From Planctomycetota bacterium (lineage in GTDB: Bacteria; Planctomycetota; Phycisphaerae; Phycisphaerales; SM1A02), in contig QWPV01000002.1 in the NCBI GenBank assembly GCA_003671055.1, positions 1 through 64,000 of the forward strand: a DNA stretch of 64,000 nucleotides, read 5' to 3'. Positions 43,917 to 52,981 of this stretch are shown here, one piece after another. Numbering within the stretch: the stretch's first letter is position 1; the number at the start of each line of letters is the position of its first letter. Position numbers and translations under genes: made by a program. Below the pieces are notes generated by a model. It did no database searches and had not been told where the DNA came from. It saw nothing but the letters and a program-made list of their open reading frames with translations.

Positions 43917-44270
43917 TTAGTCGAAGAACCGAAACCCGGCCTCAAATGCTGGTCGACCATCGTGCGGAACGCGACGGCTCCACGCGACCATTCCTGAACG
44001 ACCCAATCGCGTGCCTTCCGGAAGGATGCGCACGAATGTCGCGCTTGAGCCTTCCACAAAGGGAAGGTTGGAGCGAAGTCGCAATCCACCTTCACTGAGG
44101 TCGACAAGTTGGTATCGGATGCTCGCCCACGGTTGGTGGTGCCAGAGCACGACCACTTCAGCTGGAAACTCATCGCGTGCAGCGCCGCGTCGCTCCGCGT
44201 TGGCCGCGTCGATGGCTCTGCTCTCTGGGTCTTGAAATGCTGAGTCGTGGAACACCGTGTGGTTTCTCAT
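43917..44270 (-). CDS. PilZ domain protein
   Basis: A 117-residue single-domain PilZ protein, a likely receptor for cyclic di-GMP. The two binding motifs are present: R-R-x3-R in ERRGAARDEF near residue 27, and D-L-S-E-G-G-L in the strand near 60. It lies upstream of the glycosyltransferase gene on the same strand, a pairing seen where c-di-GMP controls polysaccharide synthesis (inference). Two proteins with GGDEF domains are encoded in the window, at 46479 (degenerate) and 50425 (intact). Confidence 0.82.
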   Translation of the reverse strand: MRNHTVFHDSAFQDPESRAIDAANAERRGAARDEFPAEVVVLWHHQPWASIRYQLVDLSEGGLRLRSNLPFVEGSSATFVRILPEGTRLGRSGMVAWSRRVPHDGRPAFEAGFRFFD

Positions 44271-44430
44271 CGGTGCTTATGAAGCCTTGATTCAGGCAAC
44301 TTTGAAGATCCTTCGAAAGTCGCTTGAATTGTGTGCGCGAGAAGGAGCGGGAGCTTTCCCCACGGCGATACGTAAGTTGTGACCACCAATAGATTGAGAA
44401 TGGCACGCCACTTGCCGATAGGTACTGCGT

Positions 44431-45594
44431 ATGGCGGATTCAACCGCACATCACCCGTCTGATGCGACGAGCGCGGTTCCTTCAATGGCTCCCGTCGGCG
44501 CTATCGCATCTGTGGAAGCAATCCTTGCGGATGTCACGCGCACCGCACCGCAAGTGCTCTCAGAAATGATGGCGGACTCTGTTTCGATGCAGCCAGAAAT
44601 CGAATCGCTCCTCCGTGACATTGGAGCGCTTGGCGATCAGGTTCGTGCCGCCGCCGCGCCAACAGCGCCAACACCATCTTCGTTCGACATTGACGCGCTA
44701 CAGGCAGACATCGAACGCGCAATTGCCGAAGCGCAGGCGAGCCCGAAGATGGCAGCGCCGATTGCGGTCCCGATCGCCGCGAAGCAACCCGCTCCCCCAC
44801 CGCGCATTGATCCGTTGCTCCAAGAGATTGACGCCGCGCTCGCGGATGATGCTGACAGCCTGGTTGCTCGCGCTGGTGGCGATGTTCGTGCCGCGCTTGC
44901 AAGCGTGTTCGATGAAGGCGCGCTGGCTGGGCTTGATGAAGAGATCAATCGTGCGCTCATTGAAGCGTTCGGCACGAGCAAACTTGACAACCCGACATTC
45001 CGCGCCGAGACGATTCCGCGCATCACAAATCCTGTTGCGAAATTTGATGGCATCGCCAAACAAATTCCACCTAGCACTGATCTTGACTTTGTTGCAGCAG
45101 CGCCAACAGGAGGGGTGCGACAGGAGGCACTCTTGCCAGCACCAGCGCTGTACACAGAGCCTGTTGTTTTCTCGACGATCACAACAGAAACTGAACCAGT
45201 GGCATCGGTACGCACGCCAGTCGCGGCGACGAATCACGCGCCGCAGCCGACAGTCGCTGTTGAACATCCTGATGAAGTTCTGCAAGTTGGTGTAGTTGCA
45301 GAAGTCGCAACCGGCGTAACCACTCCTTCAAAGTGGCTTGCGATGCTCGTTCGAGTCACACAATTTCCCGTGCGGTTCTTGATGCATGAGACGGTGCACC
45401 AAGTACTCGCCGCACTCGCAGTTGCAACGCTTCTCGCTGTTCCAATCGCGTGGTACTCCGCGTGGCAGCAATCACAAGCGCCCGCAGTTGGTCGTGTGGC
45501 CGAAGAAGTGCTCCCCGCTGCAGCCACTGAAGGCGCAGCGAAACACGAGGCTGAAGCAAAGCCCGCCGACGCGCCTGCAGCCGCGCCTCACTAA
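44431..45594 (+). CDS. Large acidic Ala-rich protein with one transmembrane segment
   Basis: A 387-residue protein of unknown family. The first 290 residues are rich in Ala, Asp, Glu and Pro, and carry several similar short helices of the type I-D-A-L-x-A-D-I-E-R-A-I and I-D-x-L-L-Q-E-I-D-A-A-L. One transmembrane helix lies near 330-350 (VHQVLAALAVATLLAVPIAWY), followed by an Ala/Glu-rich tail. It stands 31 bases before recO and may be co-transcribed with it. The repeat character suggests a structural or scaffolding protein. Confidence 0.72.
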   Translation: MADSTAHHPSDATSAVPSMAPVGAIASVEAILADVTRTAPQVLSEMMADSVSMQPEIESLLRDIGALGDQVRAAAAPTAPTPSSFDIDALQADIERAIAEAQASPKMAAPIAVPIAAKQPAPPPRIDPLLQEIDAALADDADSLVARAGGDVRAALASVFDEGALAGLDEEINRALIEAFGTSKLDNPTFRAETIPRITNPVAKFDGIAKQIPPSTDLDFVAAAPTGGVRQEALLPAPALYTEPVVFSTITTETEPVASVRTPVAATNHAPQPTVAVEHPDEVLQVGVVAEVATGVTTPSKWLAMLVRVTQFPVRFLMHETVHQVLAALAVATLLAVPIAWYSAWQQSQAPAVGRVAEEVLPAAATEGAAKHEAEAKPADAPAAAPH

Positions 45595-45625
45595 ACCACT
45601 TCTGCAATCGATACCATCACGCGAA

Positions 45626-46333
45626 GTGCCAAACCTCGCTGATGATTGCATTGTGCTTCGCGCATGGGACTGGTCTGAAACAAGTCAGACCACGAGTCTA
45701 TTTTGTCGCAATCACGGCATGCTTCGAGGGATCGCGAAAGGTGCGCGGCGCGAACGCGGTCGCTTCTCGGGTGGATTTGATCTCTTGACGCGTGGACAAA
45801 TTGTCGCGGTCGTCAAACCTGATCGCGATTTGCAAACCCTGACGGAGTGGACGCTACAACGCGTGTTCCGACGCCTTCACTCTGAGCTCTATCCAAATCT
45901 CGCCGCGCTCTATATGGCGGATGTCTTGCACCGCATGCTTCCGCCGACCGAACCGCATCCTGTGCTCTTTGACGCGCTGCACTCTGCGCTTGCGGCGATG
46001 GATGGCGGTGAGTGGCACGAAGCCGAGTTGCTCCGCTTTCAATGCGTGTTTTTGCGCACAACTGGGCACGAACCGTTGCTCGAATCAGATGATGTTGATC
46101 CACACCGACTCGCGTTTGCTGCGCATGATGGTTGCCTTGTGGACTATGCGGCCTCTCGCACTGCGTGGCGCGTTCGTCCCACCACCATTCACGCACTGCA
46201 GCTCGCGTTTGCTGGTGAGCCTATCGATGCGCTTGAGCCTGATTCTGTGATTCGCGGAAATCGCTTGCTCTGTGCATACGTGCGGGAACTTCTTGGCGAG
46301 GATTTGTGCACGCGTCGACTTTTGATCGCGTGA
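45626..46333 (+). CDS. recO: DNA repair protein RecO
   Basis: RecO works with RecR to load RecA at gaps coated with single-strand binding protein. The call of 235 residues starts at GTG 45626, because similarity begins right after it (ADDCIVLRAWDWSETSQTTSLFCRNHG); the open frame upstream reads across the previous gene. The N-terminal OB-fold segment GMLRGIAKGARRERGRFSGGFDLLTRGQIV and the helical part with RRLHSELYPNLAALYMADVLHRML fit the family. Length is typical of RecO. A hairpin starts immediately after the stop. Confidence 0.85.
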   Translation: MPNLADDCIVLRAWDWSETSQTTSLFCRNHGMLRGIAKGARRERGRFSGGFDLLTRGQIVAVVKPDRDLQTLTEWTLQRVFRRLHSELYPNLAALYMADVLHRMLPPTEPHPVLFDALHSALAAMDGGEWHEAELLRFQCVFLRTTGHEPLLESDDVDPHRLAFAAHDGCLVDYAASRTAWRVRPTTIHALQLAFAGEPIDALEPDSVIRGNRLLCAYVRELLGEDLCTRRLLIA

Positions 46334-46334
46334 G

Positions 46335-46363
46335 CGAGAACGCGCAAAAATCGCGCGCTCTCG
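46335..46363 (+). terminator. Hairpin directly after recO
   Basis: Ten-base arms (46335-46344 and 46354-46363) pair with one mismatch around a loop containing AAAAA. No T-tract follows, but a second hairpin with one stands 50 bases downstream. The pair may work together to end the recO transcript. Confidence 0.5.
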
Positions 46364-46413
46364 AACTCGCCAACTGACTCTCAACCCTTCCCTCTGAAAG
46401 GTCGATTCTCTTT

Positions 46414-46442
46414 CTACGCGCATCGTGCGTAGTGGTTTTTTG
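46414..46442 (+). terminator. Rho-independent terminator candidate after recO
   Basis: CTACGC and GCGTAG pair (46414-46419 and 46427-46432) and are followed by a run of six T. It lies 81 bases after the recO stop and 37 before the next start. The stem is short, so efficiency may be moderate. Confidence 0.6.
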
Positions 46443-46478
46443 TTGCAGTGCTTTCCCTTGTGAGATTTAGAGAGTCCC

Positions 46479-48014
46479 ATGGATCAAGCGCAAATCGAAC
46501 GCATTCTTTCGATGCCGGACATTCCGACGCTTCCCGCGGTCGCGATTCAAATCATCGAACTCACTCAACAGCCGAACGTGCAGTTGAGTGCGATTGCGAA
46601 TCTCATTGAACACGACCCCGCGATATCGACGAAAGTGTTGCGGCTTGTGAACTCGAGTTACTACGGACTCAACACTCGCTGTGGTTCAATTCAACAAGCG
46701 CTTGCGTTTCTAGGATTGCAAACCGTAAAAAGTTTGGTGCTTGGCTTCAGTCTTGCACGATCTATGGGCAATCCCGACGATCGAGAAATCAGTTTCAATT
46801 TCCTCGATTACTGGCGCCGTTCGTTGTACTCGGCAGCTGCTGCACGAGAAATTGCGCTTCGTTCCAAACGTTGTGATCCAGATGAAGTGTTTGTCGCTGC
46901 GCTGATTCAGGACATTGGCATGGTTGTGCTGTGGCGCGCGTTCGGCGATCGATACTTGCAGATTGTGGACAGCACGCGTGGTGAACACCTGCGGCTTCGT
47001 GATGCTGAATGGAAAGCACTGCAAGTTGACCATGCTGAAATTGGCGCCTTGCTTCTTGAGCGATGGCGCTTCCCCGAGCACATCACCGCTGCGGTTCGCG
47101 CGCACCATGCGAGTGTGGGTGCGCCGCTCGCGAGTACGTCGATCGCTCAAACAGTCGCACTCGCGAATGAAGCAGCAGCTGTACTGCAACGCGATGGTAC
47201 TGGTGTTGCGGGCGCGCTCGCGCGAGAGACCGCAATCATTCGTTACCGCCGACACGCAGATGAGTGGTTTAGTTTTCGCCCTGGCCCCACGCTTCTTCTC
47301 TTGCAGACCATCGCCAACCGCGCGGATGACCTCTCGAAAGCGTTTTCGCTTGAAACAGGCGGTAAACCTGATGTTGATGCGTTGCTCAAGCAGGCCAAGA
47401 AGGTCAAGGTCGAGCAACGACTTCCTGAGCCCGAACAACCCGCACTTGCTGCGATGGATCCTGTGGGTGAACTTGATGCGATTACGGGTCTGCCAGACAA
47501 ACATGCGTTCCATCGTGAACTTGAGTCACGATTCAGCACGACTGAACAGGATGGTTCCACTGGCTTGCTGTTGATTGGGCTTGATGGAATGCGCGCGATG
47601 AACGAGACACTCGGTGATGGTGTTGGCGACTCGGCGCTCTCAGCCATCGCTGCAACGAGCCGTGATGCGGTGGGGCGCAGTGGCACGCTGTACCGATTCA
47701 TCGGCGCGGAAATTGTCGCCATCGTCCCCAACACCAATATGGCTGATCTCTGTCGCCTTGCTGAGCATATGCGACGACGAGTGGCAGAATCACCACTGCA
47801 GGTTGAACACTCGCGTGGAGCTCGCGCGACTCCCATGACTGTCACCATCGGCGCGAGTTTGTACGAGCGCGAAAGTGTGTTGCGCGTGAACACTGGTGTG
47901 GACTCCGCGCCTCAACTCATGCGCGCAGCAATGTTCGCGCTTGCAAGTGGACGCTCGCAAGGTCGTAACCGAGTTGTATTCTTCCGTCGCGAGATGCAGC
48001 CCAACACGCCTTAA
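46479..48014 (+). CDS. HDOD protein with degenerate GGDEF domain
   Basis: A soluble 511-residue signalling protein. The N-terminal HDOD domain (about 10-210) begins MPDIPTLPAVAIQIIELTQ and contains the hallmark SSYYGLN and LGLQTVKSLVLG blocks. The C-terminal domain (about 330-505) has a diguanylate-cyclase fold, recognisable from LDAITGLPDKHAFHREL. Its signature reads F-I-G-A-E-I where G-G-D-E-F is expected, so cyclase activity should be lost. The domain may instead bind GTP or a partner. AGAG-type purines precede ATG 46479. It is convergent with the M16 peptidase gene; the two stop codons overlap. Confidence 0.88.
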   Translation: MDQAQIERILSMPDIPTLPAVAIQIIELTQQPNVQLSAIANLIEHDPAISTKVLRLVNSSYYGLNTRCGSIQQALAFLGLQTVKSLVLGFSLARSMGNPDDREISFNFLDYWRRSLYSAAAAREIALRSKRCDPDEVFVAALIQDIGMVVLWRAFGDRYLQIVDSTRGEHLRLRDAEWKALQVDHAEIGALLLERWRFPEHITAAVRAHHASVGAPLASTSIAQTVALANEAAAVLQRDGTGVAGALARETAIIRYRRHADEWFSFRPGPTLLLLQTIANRADDLSKAFSLETGGKPDVDALLKQAKKVKVEQRLPEPEQPALAAMDPVGELDAITGLPDKHAFHRELESRFSTTEQDGSTGLLLIGLDGMRAMNETLGDGVGDSALSAIAATSRDAVGRSGTLYRFIGAEIVAIVPNTNMADLCRLAEHMRRRVAESPLQVEHSRGARATPMTVTIGASLYERESVLRVNTGVDSAPQLMRAAMFALASGRSQGRNRVVFFRREMQPNTP

Positions 48015-49255
48015 GTGGTGGTGGCTGCAACTTCGGGTTGAGGGTGCACGCGAATGCGAACGAGTGGCTTCAGTGGAAATGCTTCCACACATGCTCGAAT
48101 GTCTGCATGGTTGACCGCTGCCAGCCGTTCCACTTCTGCATCGAGTGTGAGAAATGGTTGTTGGTAGCAGAAGAATGCACCGAGCCGATGCATGCGGCCG
48201 CTCGGACGCTCGCCCGCAGACGCTGCGCTTGTCGCGATTCGAGCGCGCGCGCGCTCAAGGTCATCCTCAGTAATCGATGCGCACACTGCTGCCATTTCAC
48301 GCACAAGAATTTCTTCTACCTCGACAGCGCGATCCGCATCACACACAGCACAGATGGCGTAATCGCCCGCGCGATCGTGTCCGTCGTAGCCAGCTGATGC
48401 TTCTTCGGCGATGCCCGTCTCGACGAGCGCCCAATGTAAACGCGAGCCATCGCCACCACCAAGGATGTGCATTAACAGGCCTGCGGCATATCGATGTGGG
48501 TCTGAAACGCCTGGTGCTGGCATCGCAAGGATTGTGTAATGACGCGACGCGTTGGGAAGCGGAAGACTCAATGCATCCGCGGTTGGTTGACAGAGCGGAT
48601 ACTCGCGTGCTGGTTGTCCGCGCTTCCATCCACCACAGAGTCGTTCTGCGTGTTGCACGAGTTCATCGAAGTCAAGTTTGCCTGCTGCGCAGAGTGCGGT
48701 GTTGTCTGATGAATACCGCGCATCGAAGTACTCCTGCATCGCATCGCGCTGCATGTTGGTCACTGTCTCAACAGTCCCGAGCACTCGGTGCGCAAGTGGA
48801 TGACCCTTGTACAGCCGCTCAAGCATCGCTTCATACGCGATAGAGAATGGTTGATCCGCGTACATCGCGATCTCTTCAAGAATGACGCCCCGCTCTTCAT
48901 CAAAGTCTGCTTGTCGCAGCGATGGTCGCAGAATGTCAGACAAGACTTCGAGGGATGGGAAGAGTCGGTCAGGAACGGCGTGCACGTAATACGCAGTGAG
49001 CTCGTTACTGGTGTACGCGTTGTGGTTCGCGCCGAGATCGTCGAAGTCTCGATTCACCTGCTCAGCCGTGCGAGTCGGTGTTCCTTTGAACATCATGTGC
49101 TCAAGAAAGTGTGAGACCCCCATCAGTGGTGCCGGTTCATCGCGGGCTCCTGTGCGCACAAAAAACCCAACAGCTGCGGTGTGTGCCATCGGGTCGATCT
49201 CTGCGTGAATTTCCAAACCGTTAGCAAGGGTTGCCCTGCGATACTCAATCGTCAT
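48011..49255 (-). CDS. M16-family zinc peptidase (processing-peptidase-like)
   Basis: A 414-residue member of the pitrilysin/mitochondrial-processing-peptidase family. The inverted zinc motif H-F-L-E-H is at residues 49-53 (HFLEHMMFKG), with the distal glutamate in EERGVILEEIAMY near 127. The second half is the inactive homologous domain (HYTILAMPAPGVSDPHRYAAGLLMHILGGGDGSRL). No signal peptide is seen, so the protein is cytoplasmic or non-classically exported. ATG 49255 is chosen because similarity starts there. It diverges from lipA with 96 bases between starts. Confidence 0.9.
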   Translation of the reverse strand: MTIEYRRATLANGLEIHAEIDPMAHTAAVGFFVRTGARDEPAPLMGVSHFLEHMMFKGTPTRTAEQVNRDFDDLGANHNAYTSNELTAYYVHAVPDRLFPSLEVLSDILRPSLRQADFDEERGVILEEIAMYADQPFSIAYEAMLERLYKGHPLAHRVLGTVETVTNMQRDAMQEYFDARYSSDNTALCAAGKLDFDELVQHAERLCGGWKRGQPAREYPLCQPTADALSLPLPNASRHYTILAMPAPGVSDPHRYAAGLLMHILGGGDGSRLHWALVETGIAEEASAGYDGHDRAGDYAICAVCDADRAVEVEEILVREMAAVCASITEDDLERARARIATSAASAGERPSGRMHRLGAFFCYQQPFLTLDAEVERLAAVNHADIRACVEAFPLKPLVRIRVHPQPEVAATTT

Positions 49256-49351
49256 GGTGAGAGAGTAGCCGTGATTAGGCTTGCATTGCGGATGGTTTTG
49301 CCACGCAAACCCCTCGCTCGACAAACGCCGCTTGACTACACTCGACGACTC

Positions 49352-50410
49352 ATGCACGAGGATGTTGCTTCTCCTACTTCTACGCCACCCAGCGGACTTC
49401 CGTCTGCGGAAGCGTTGGCGCGAACGCTCGCGCGGCACCCAAAGGCGCTCGGTGGAGACACCGCACGCACCACCGGCAAATCACTTGTTGATCTCGCTGG
49501 CTTGGTGCTGAACAATCAAGAGGCTCCTGCGCAGATGCGCATTGGCCGCAAGCCAGATTGGCTGCGTGCGCGAGTCCCTGGTGGCGAGGGTTTTGAGCGC
49601 ATCAAGAAGATTGTTGACGACAACAAACTGCATACGGTTTGCCAAGAAGCCTCGTGCCCAAACATGGGTGAGTGCTGGGGTCGTGGCACCGCGACGATCA
49701 TGATCCTTGGTGACACGTGCACTCGCTCGTGTGGCTTCTGCAACATCAAGACAGGTCGCCCAGCCTCCGTTGATCACGATGAACCGCGGCGTGTCGCGGA
49801 GAGCCTGCGACTCATGGCGTTGCGCCATGTGGTGATCACGAGTGTGAATCGCGATGAACTTCCGGATGGTGGTGCTGCGATCTGGGCTGAGACAATCCGT
49901 CGCACGCACGAAGCGTGTCCCAACATGTCTGTGGAAGTGTTGGTTGGTGATTTCTGTGGCGATGAAGCTGCGCTGCAAGTTGTGATTGATGCGAAGCCAG
50001 AGATTCTCTCGCACAACATGGAGACGGTGCGTCGCATGCATCCTGCGGTTCGTCCGCAAGCGAAGTATGAGCGTTCACTTCGTGTGCTTCAGCAGATTCA
50101 CGAGGCAGGTCTCATCACAAAGACTGGCATCATGGTGGGTATCGGCGAGAAGGATGAGGAAGTGCTTGAACTCCTCTCTGATGTGCGCACAACAAGTCAC
50201 GCTGAAGTCATCACGATCGGCCAGTATCTGCAGCCCACGCGAAATCATCTTCCGATCGAACGTTGGGTCACGCCAGCGCAATTCAATGTCTTCCGCGATG
50301 AAGCACTTGCGCGTGGGTTCCGTGTGTGTGAAAGCGGGCCACTTGTGCGCAGTTCGTATCACGCCGAAGAACAAGTTGATCGATACGCCAAGTCGATGCA
50401 CGCACACTAA
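49352..50410 (+). CDS. lipA: Lipoyl synthase
   Basis: This radical SAM enzyme inserts two sulfurs into octanoyl groups to make lipoyl cofactors. From ATG 49352 it has 352 residues, slightly longer than usual because of an N-terminal extension; ATG 49292 is a less likely start. The auxiliary cluster ligands are Cys97, Cys102 and Cys108 (CQEASCPNMGECW). The SAM-cluster ligands are Cys123, Cys127 and Cys130 (CTRSCGFC). The C-terminal R-S-S-Y-H motif supplies the serine ligand. The lipoylated E2 encoded at 10847 is a probable substrate in this cell. Confidence 0.93.
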   Translation: MHEDVASPTSTPPSGLPSAEALARTLARHPKALGGDTARTTGKSLVDLAGLVLNNQEAPAQMRIGRKPDWLRARVPGGEGFERIKKIVDDNKLHTVCQEASCPNMGECWGRGTATIMILGDTCTRSCGFCNIKTGRPASVDHDEPRRVAESLRLMALRHVVITSVNRDELPDGGAAIWAETIRRTHEACPNMSVEVLVGDFCGDEAALQVVIDAKPEILSHNMETVRRMHPAVRPQAKYERSLRVLQQIHEAGLITKTGIMVGIGEKDEEVLELLSDVRTTSHAEVITIGQYLQPTRNHLPIERWVTPAQFNVFRDEALARGFRVCESGPLVRSSYHAEEQVDRYAKSMHAH

Positions 50411-50424
50411 GCGCGGAAACAGAC

Positions 50425-51354
50425 TCAACTTGCTTGGCGAAAAGAAAGCCCTGGCGCGCTGACGACTTGATTTCGTCCACGACCTTTCGCAGCGTAGAGC
50501 GCGGCATCTGCACACTCCACGAGTTCACCCCACACCCCAGACTGCGCGAGGCTGTCACTACTCGCGACACCAAAGCTTGAAGTCGCGACAAGGTCATGTT
50601 GCTTCGTCCAGCAAAGCGCTGCGAGTCCGAGCCGAATCCGCTCTGCAACTTCGTGTGCTTCGTCGATTGAGGTTCCAGGCAGAATGACCGCGAACTCTTC
50701 TCCGCCGTAGCGGCACGCAACATCGCTTGCGCGCCCGCCTGAGAGAAGTGCTGCGAACTGAATCAAGACTGTGTCACCGAACGGATGGCCGTAACGATCA
50801 TTGATGGACTTGAACTTATCCACGTCCGCCATGATCAACGAGATTGTTCGGTGGTGCCGACGAGCTTCTGCGTACTCGGCAGCAAGTCGCGTGTTGAAGT
50901 ACGCGCGGTTCCAAAGGCCAGTGAGCCCATCAAGTTGCGCACGCTGCGAAAGCATCTGCACGAGATGCTGTAAACGAAACGCGCCAGTAAGCCGAGCGCG
51001 CAATTCATTGAACTCAAATGGTCGAAGCACAAAGTCGTGCGCGCCGAGATCGAATCCGCGAACGCGTTCGTATGGTTCGTCGCTCGTACTCGAGTAGATG
51101 ACCAGAATCTCAGAGGTCTCGCTGTCCTTCTTGAGTTCAGTAAGACACTCCATGCCTTCCATGTCAGTGAGTTCGCTGTCGATCAAGATCACTTCTGGCT
51201 GTTGCAGGCGCGCCATCGAAACACCTTCAGCTCCTGAGAATGCGGACAGCACTTCAATGTGATCTTCGGCCAGCCGCTCGCGAACGAGTCGCTGCATGAA
51301 CTCGCTCGAATCGATGTAGAGAAGTCTGCGAGTTTTTGGTGTCACGTCATTCAT
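50425..51354 (-). CDS. Response regulator with GGDEF diguanylate cyclase
   Basis: A 309-residue protein from ATG 51354, with GGAG 6 bases upstream. The receiver domain spans about 10-125, with the phosphoacceptor Asp in VILIDSELTD. The conserved lysine of receivers is replaced by Arg (F-V-L-R-P-F). The GGDEF domain (about 140-300) is complete, with active site G-G-E-E-F and an inhibitory site R-A-S-D five residues before it. It should make cyclic di-GMP with product feedback. It is convergent with lipA, with 14 bases between stops. No partner histidine kinase is nearby. Confidence 0.9.
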   Translation of the reverse strand: MNDVTPKTRRLLYIDSSEFMQRLVRERLAEDHIEVLSAFSGAEGVSMARLQQPEVILIDSELTDMEGMECLTELKKDSETSEILVIYSSTSDEPYERVRGFDLGAHDFVLRPFEFNELRARLTGAFRLQHLVQMLSQRAQLDGLTGLWNRAYFNTRLAAEYAEARRHHRTISLIMADVDKFKSINDRYGHPFGDTVLIQFAALLSGGRASDVACRYGGEEFAVILPGTSIDEAHEVAERIRLGLAALCWTKQHDLVATSSFGVASSDSLAQSGVWGELVECADAALYAAKGRGRNQVVSAPGLSFRQAS

Positions 51355-51716
51355 CTGTCGCTCCAACGCACACGCATTTCTGGCTAGTGCTCAGACGGAA
51401 CCATCGCGCAACGGCCATCAGTGTGGATGGCGTGGCGCTCCTCTGAAACGAGCACTGCAAAGAGACTCTCATCTAGCGGCAAAATCGACCAATTCTGATG
51501 GCGAGTTCGCGTGCAATTGCTTGTTCAGCAGTTGGAGTATTTCGTACAGGCTTCCCAGATAGACCAAGCCTCGGCACCGAAATTTTTCTCGCTTGTGTTG
51601 GCTGATAAGTGCAAGCAATCCCCTCACTTGAATTGGTTGGTTGAGATCCGCTACTCTCAGTACTCACCCACCTGCCTCTGACCACGCGAAGGCGTGATCT
51701 ATAGGAGTCCTGCACA
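51355..51716. other. 362-bp intergenic region with possible promoters
   Basis: The stretch separates the diverging cyclase gene and MBL gene. I see no convincing gene in it. A weak promoter-like pair (TTGAAT and TACTCT, 18 bases apart, near 51630-51660) could serve the MBL gene. AGGAG at 51703-51707 is that gene's ribosome-binding site. No strong secondary structure was recognised. Confidence 0.4.
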
Positions 51717-52781
51717 GTGCTTCCCAGCCCACCCCCCCGCGAGGGTCAACTTGGTTTTCTGTATTGCCCTCCTTATCGCGTGCAGGGCATAAGTGTCGCG
51801 GGAGAACAAACTGTTGTTCAAGTGCCTGAACTCGACGTGTGTTTTGACATGGGTCAATGCACACGCGCTTCACTCTCTGCGTCGGTCATCGCGCTTTCGC
51901 ATGCGCACATGGATCACATCGGTGGCTTGCCGTACTGGTTTAGTCAGCGCTACTTCCAAAAGATTGGTGCGGAAACTCATCTCCCTGACACCGGACAACC
52001 TCCAGCGCGTGGAAGTGTTGGCAAGGTTGTGTGCCATCCAGAATTAGAAGCCCCACTTCGCGCAATGCTTCGTGCGTGGGAGCCGCTCGAGCGACAACGC
52101 ACGCCGTCGGAAATTATTCCGCTCGCGCCCGAAGAGGAATATCAACTCAAAAACAACGTCACGCTTCGTGCGATCGAAACGCGACACACTGTGCCGAGCC
52201 TTGGATTTGCGGTCATTGAACGACGAAGCAAGTTGAAGGAAGAGTTCAAAGACTTTCCACAAGAGCGACTTCGCGCGTTGCGCCAAGCAGGCACCGAGAT
52301 CACGCATCCGGTCGAGATTCCGCTTGTTGCCTACACCGGTGATACAGAGCCTGGCGAGTTTCTTGTGCGCAATGAGTTTGCGAAAGCGAAGATCGTGATT
52401 GTGGAGTGCACATTCTTTGAGCCGGAGCATCGTGGTCGCGCGAACACAGGAAAGCACATTCACGTTGAGGATCTTGTTCGACTCCTCCATGTGTGGGAAG
52501 CGGAATCTGTAGTTATCGTGCACGCGTCGCGGCGCACAACCATTCCCTATGCGAGAGAACGGTTGCAAGCGTTGTGTGGTGAACACCTTCCGCGCGTTCA
52601 CATGCTGATGGATCACCGAATGAATCGACAACGCTACGACGCGCAAGTCGCGGCTTCGCAAGCGTTGGTGGCGGCTCGAGAAGCGGCGACCGCGAGCCGC
52701 CTGGCGGAATCCGCTGCTGCGAACGATGCCACACTCGTGGATGAGTCGGATGTGCGTGATGCTGACGAATCGTCGGGATGA
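51717..52781 (+). CDS. RNase Z-like MBL-fold hydrolase
   Basis: A 354-residue MBL-fold protein from GTG 51717, with AGGAG 9 bases upstream. The metal motif is S-H-A-H-M-D-H-I-G-G near residues 61-70. Further ligands are in ETRHTVPSLGF (about 155) and YTGDTEPGEF (about 205), and a late KHIHVED near 250. This order fits the RNase Z/ElaC-like branch, though the histidine-rich exosite cannot be judged. The tail (about 310-354) is Ala/Asp-rich and probably disordered. tRNA 3' processing is possible but not shown. Confidence 0.8.
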   Translation: MLPSPPPREGQLGFLYCPPYRVQGISVAGEQTVVQVPELDVCFDMGQCTRASLSASVIALSHAHMDHIGGLPYWFSQRYFQKIGAETHLPDTGQPPARGSVGKVVCHPELEAPLRAMLRAWEPLERQRTPSEIIPLAPEEEYQLKNNVTLRAIETRHTVPSLGFAVIERRSKLKEEFKDFPQERLRALRQAGTEITHPVEIPLVAYTGDTEPGEFLVRNEFAKAKIVIVECTFFEPEHRGRANTGKHIHVEDLVRLLHVWEAESVVIVHASRRTTIPYARERLQALCGEHLPRVHMLMDHRMNRQRYDAQVAASQALVAAREAATASRLAESAAANDATLVDESDVRDADESSG

Positions 52782-52851
52782 ACGGTTGACGCACTTGCAC
52801 GCAAGGCGTATCTTCGAAACCCTTCACGCGCGCCGACGGATTCGGTGTTGT

Positions 52852-52868
52852 GTGAAAGAAGCTTTCAC
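52852..52868. promoter_or_regulatory. Stem-loop in the dnaA upstream region
   Basis: GTGAAAG and CTTTCAC flank a three-base centre, 113 bases before the dnaA start. A T-rich run is found about 50 bases further on. The 200-bp region 52782-52981 must contain the dnaA promoter; the palindrome may be an operator. Confidence 0.35.
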
Positions 52869-52981
52869 TTTGCTTGTTCTCCGCAGGATGCGGTCTCACG
52901 CGCGTCTCTGGTCTGTTTTTTCACCTCAATTTCACTTCGAGCGCGCAATATCTGTGACTCGAAATGACAAAGGCTCTTGGA

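Noticed and set aside
51473-51715. Minus-strand frame of 80 codons in the region before the MBL gene
   Set aside because: No start signal, family or hydrophobic pattern; it covers the likely promoter.
52964-52981. Alternative dnaA start at 52964
   Set aside because: No ribosome-binding site before it, whereas ATG 52982 has AAAGG at suitable distance; not fully excluded.
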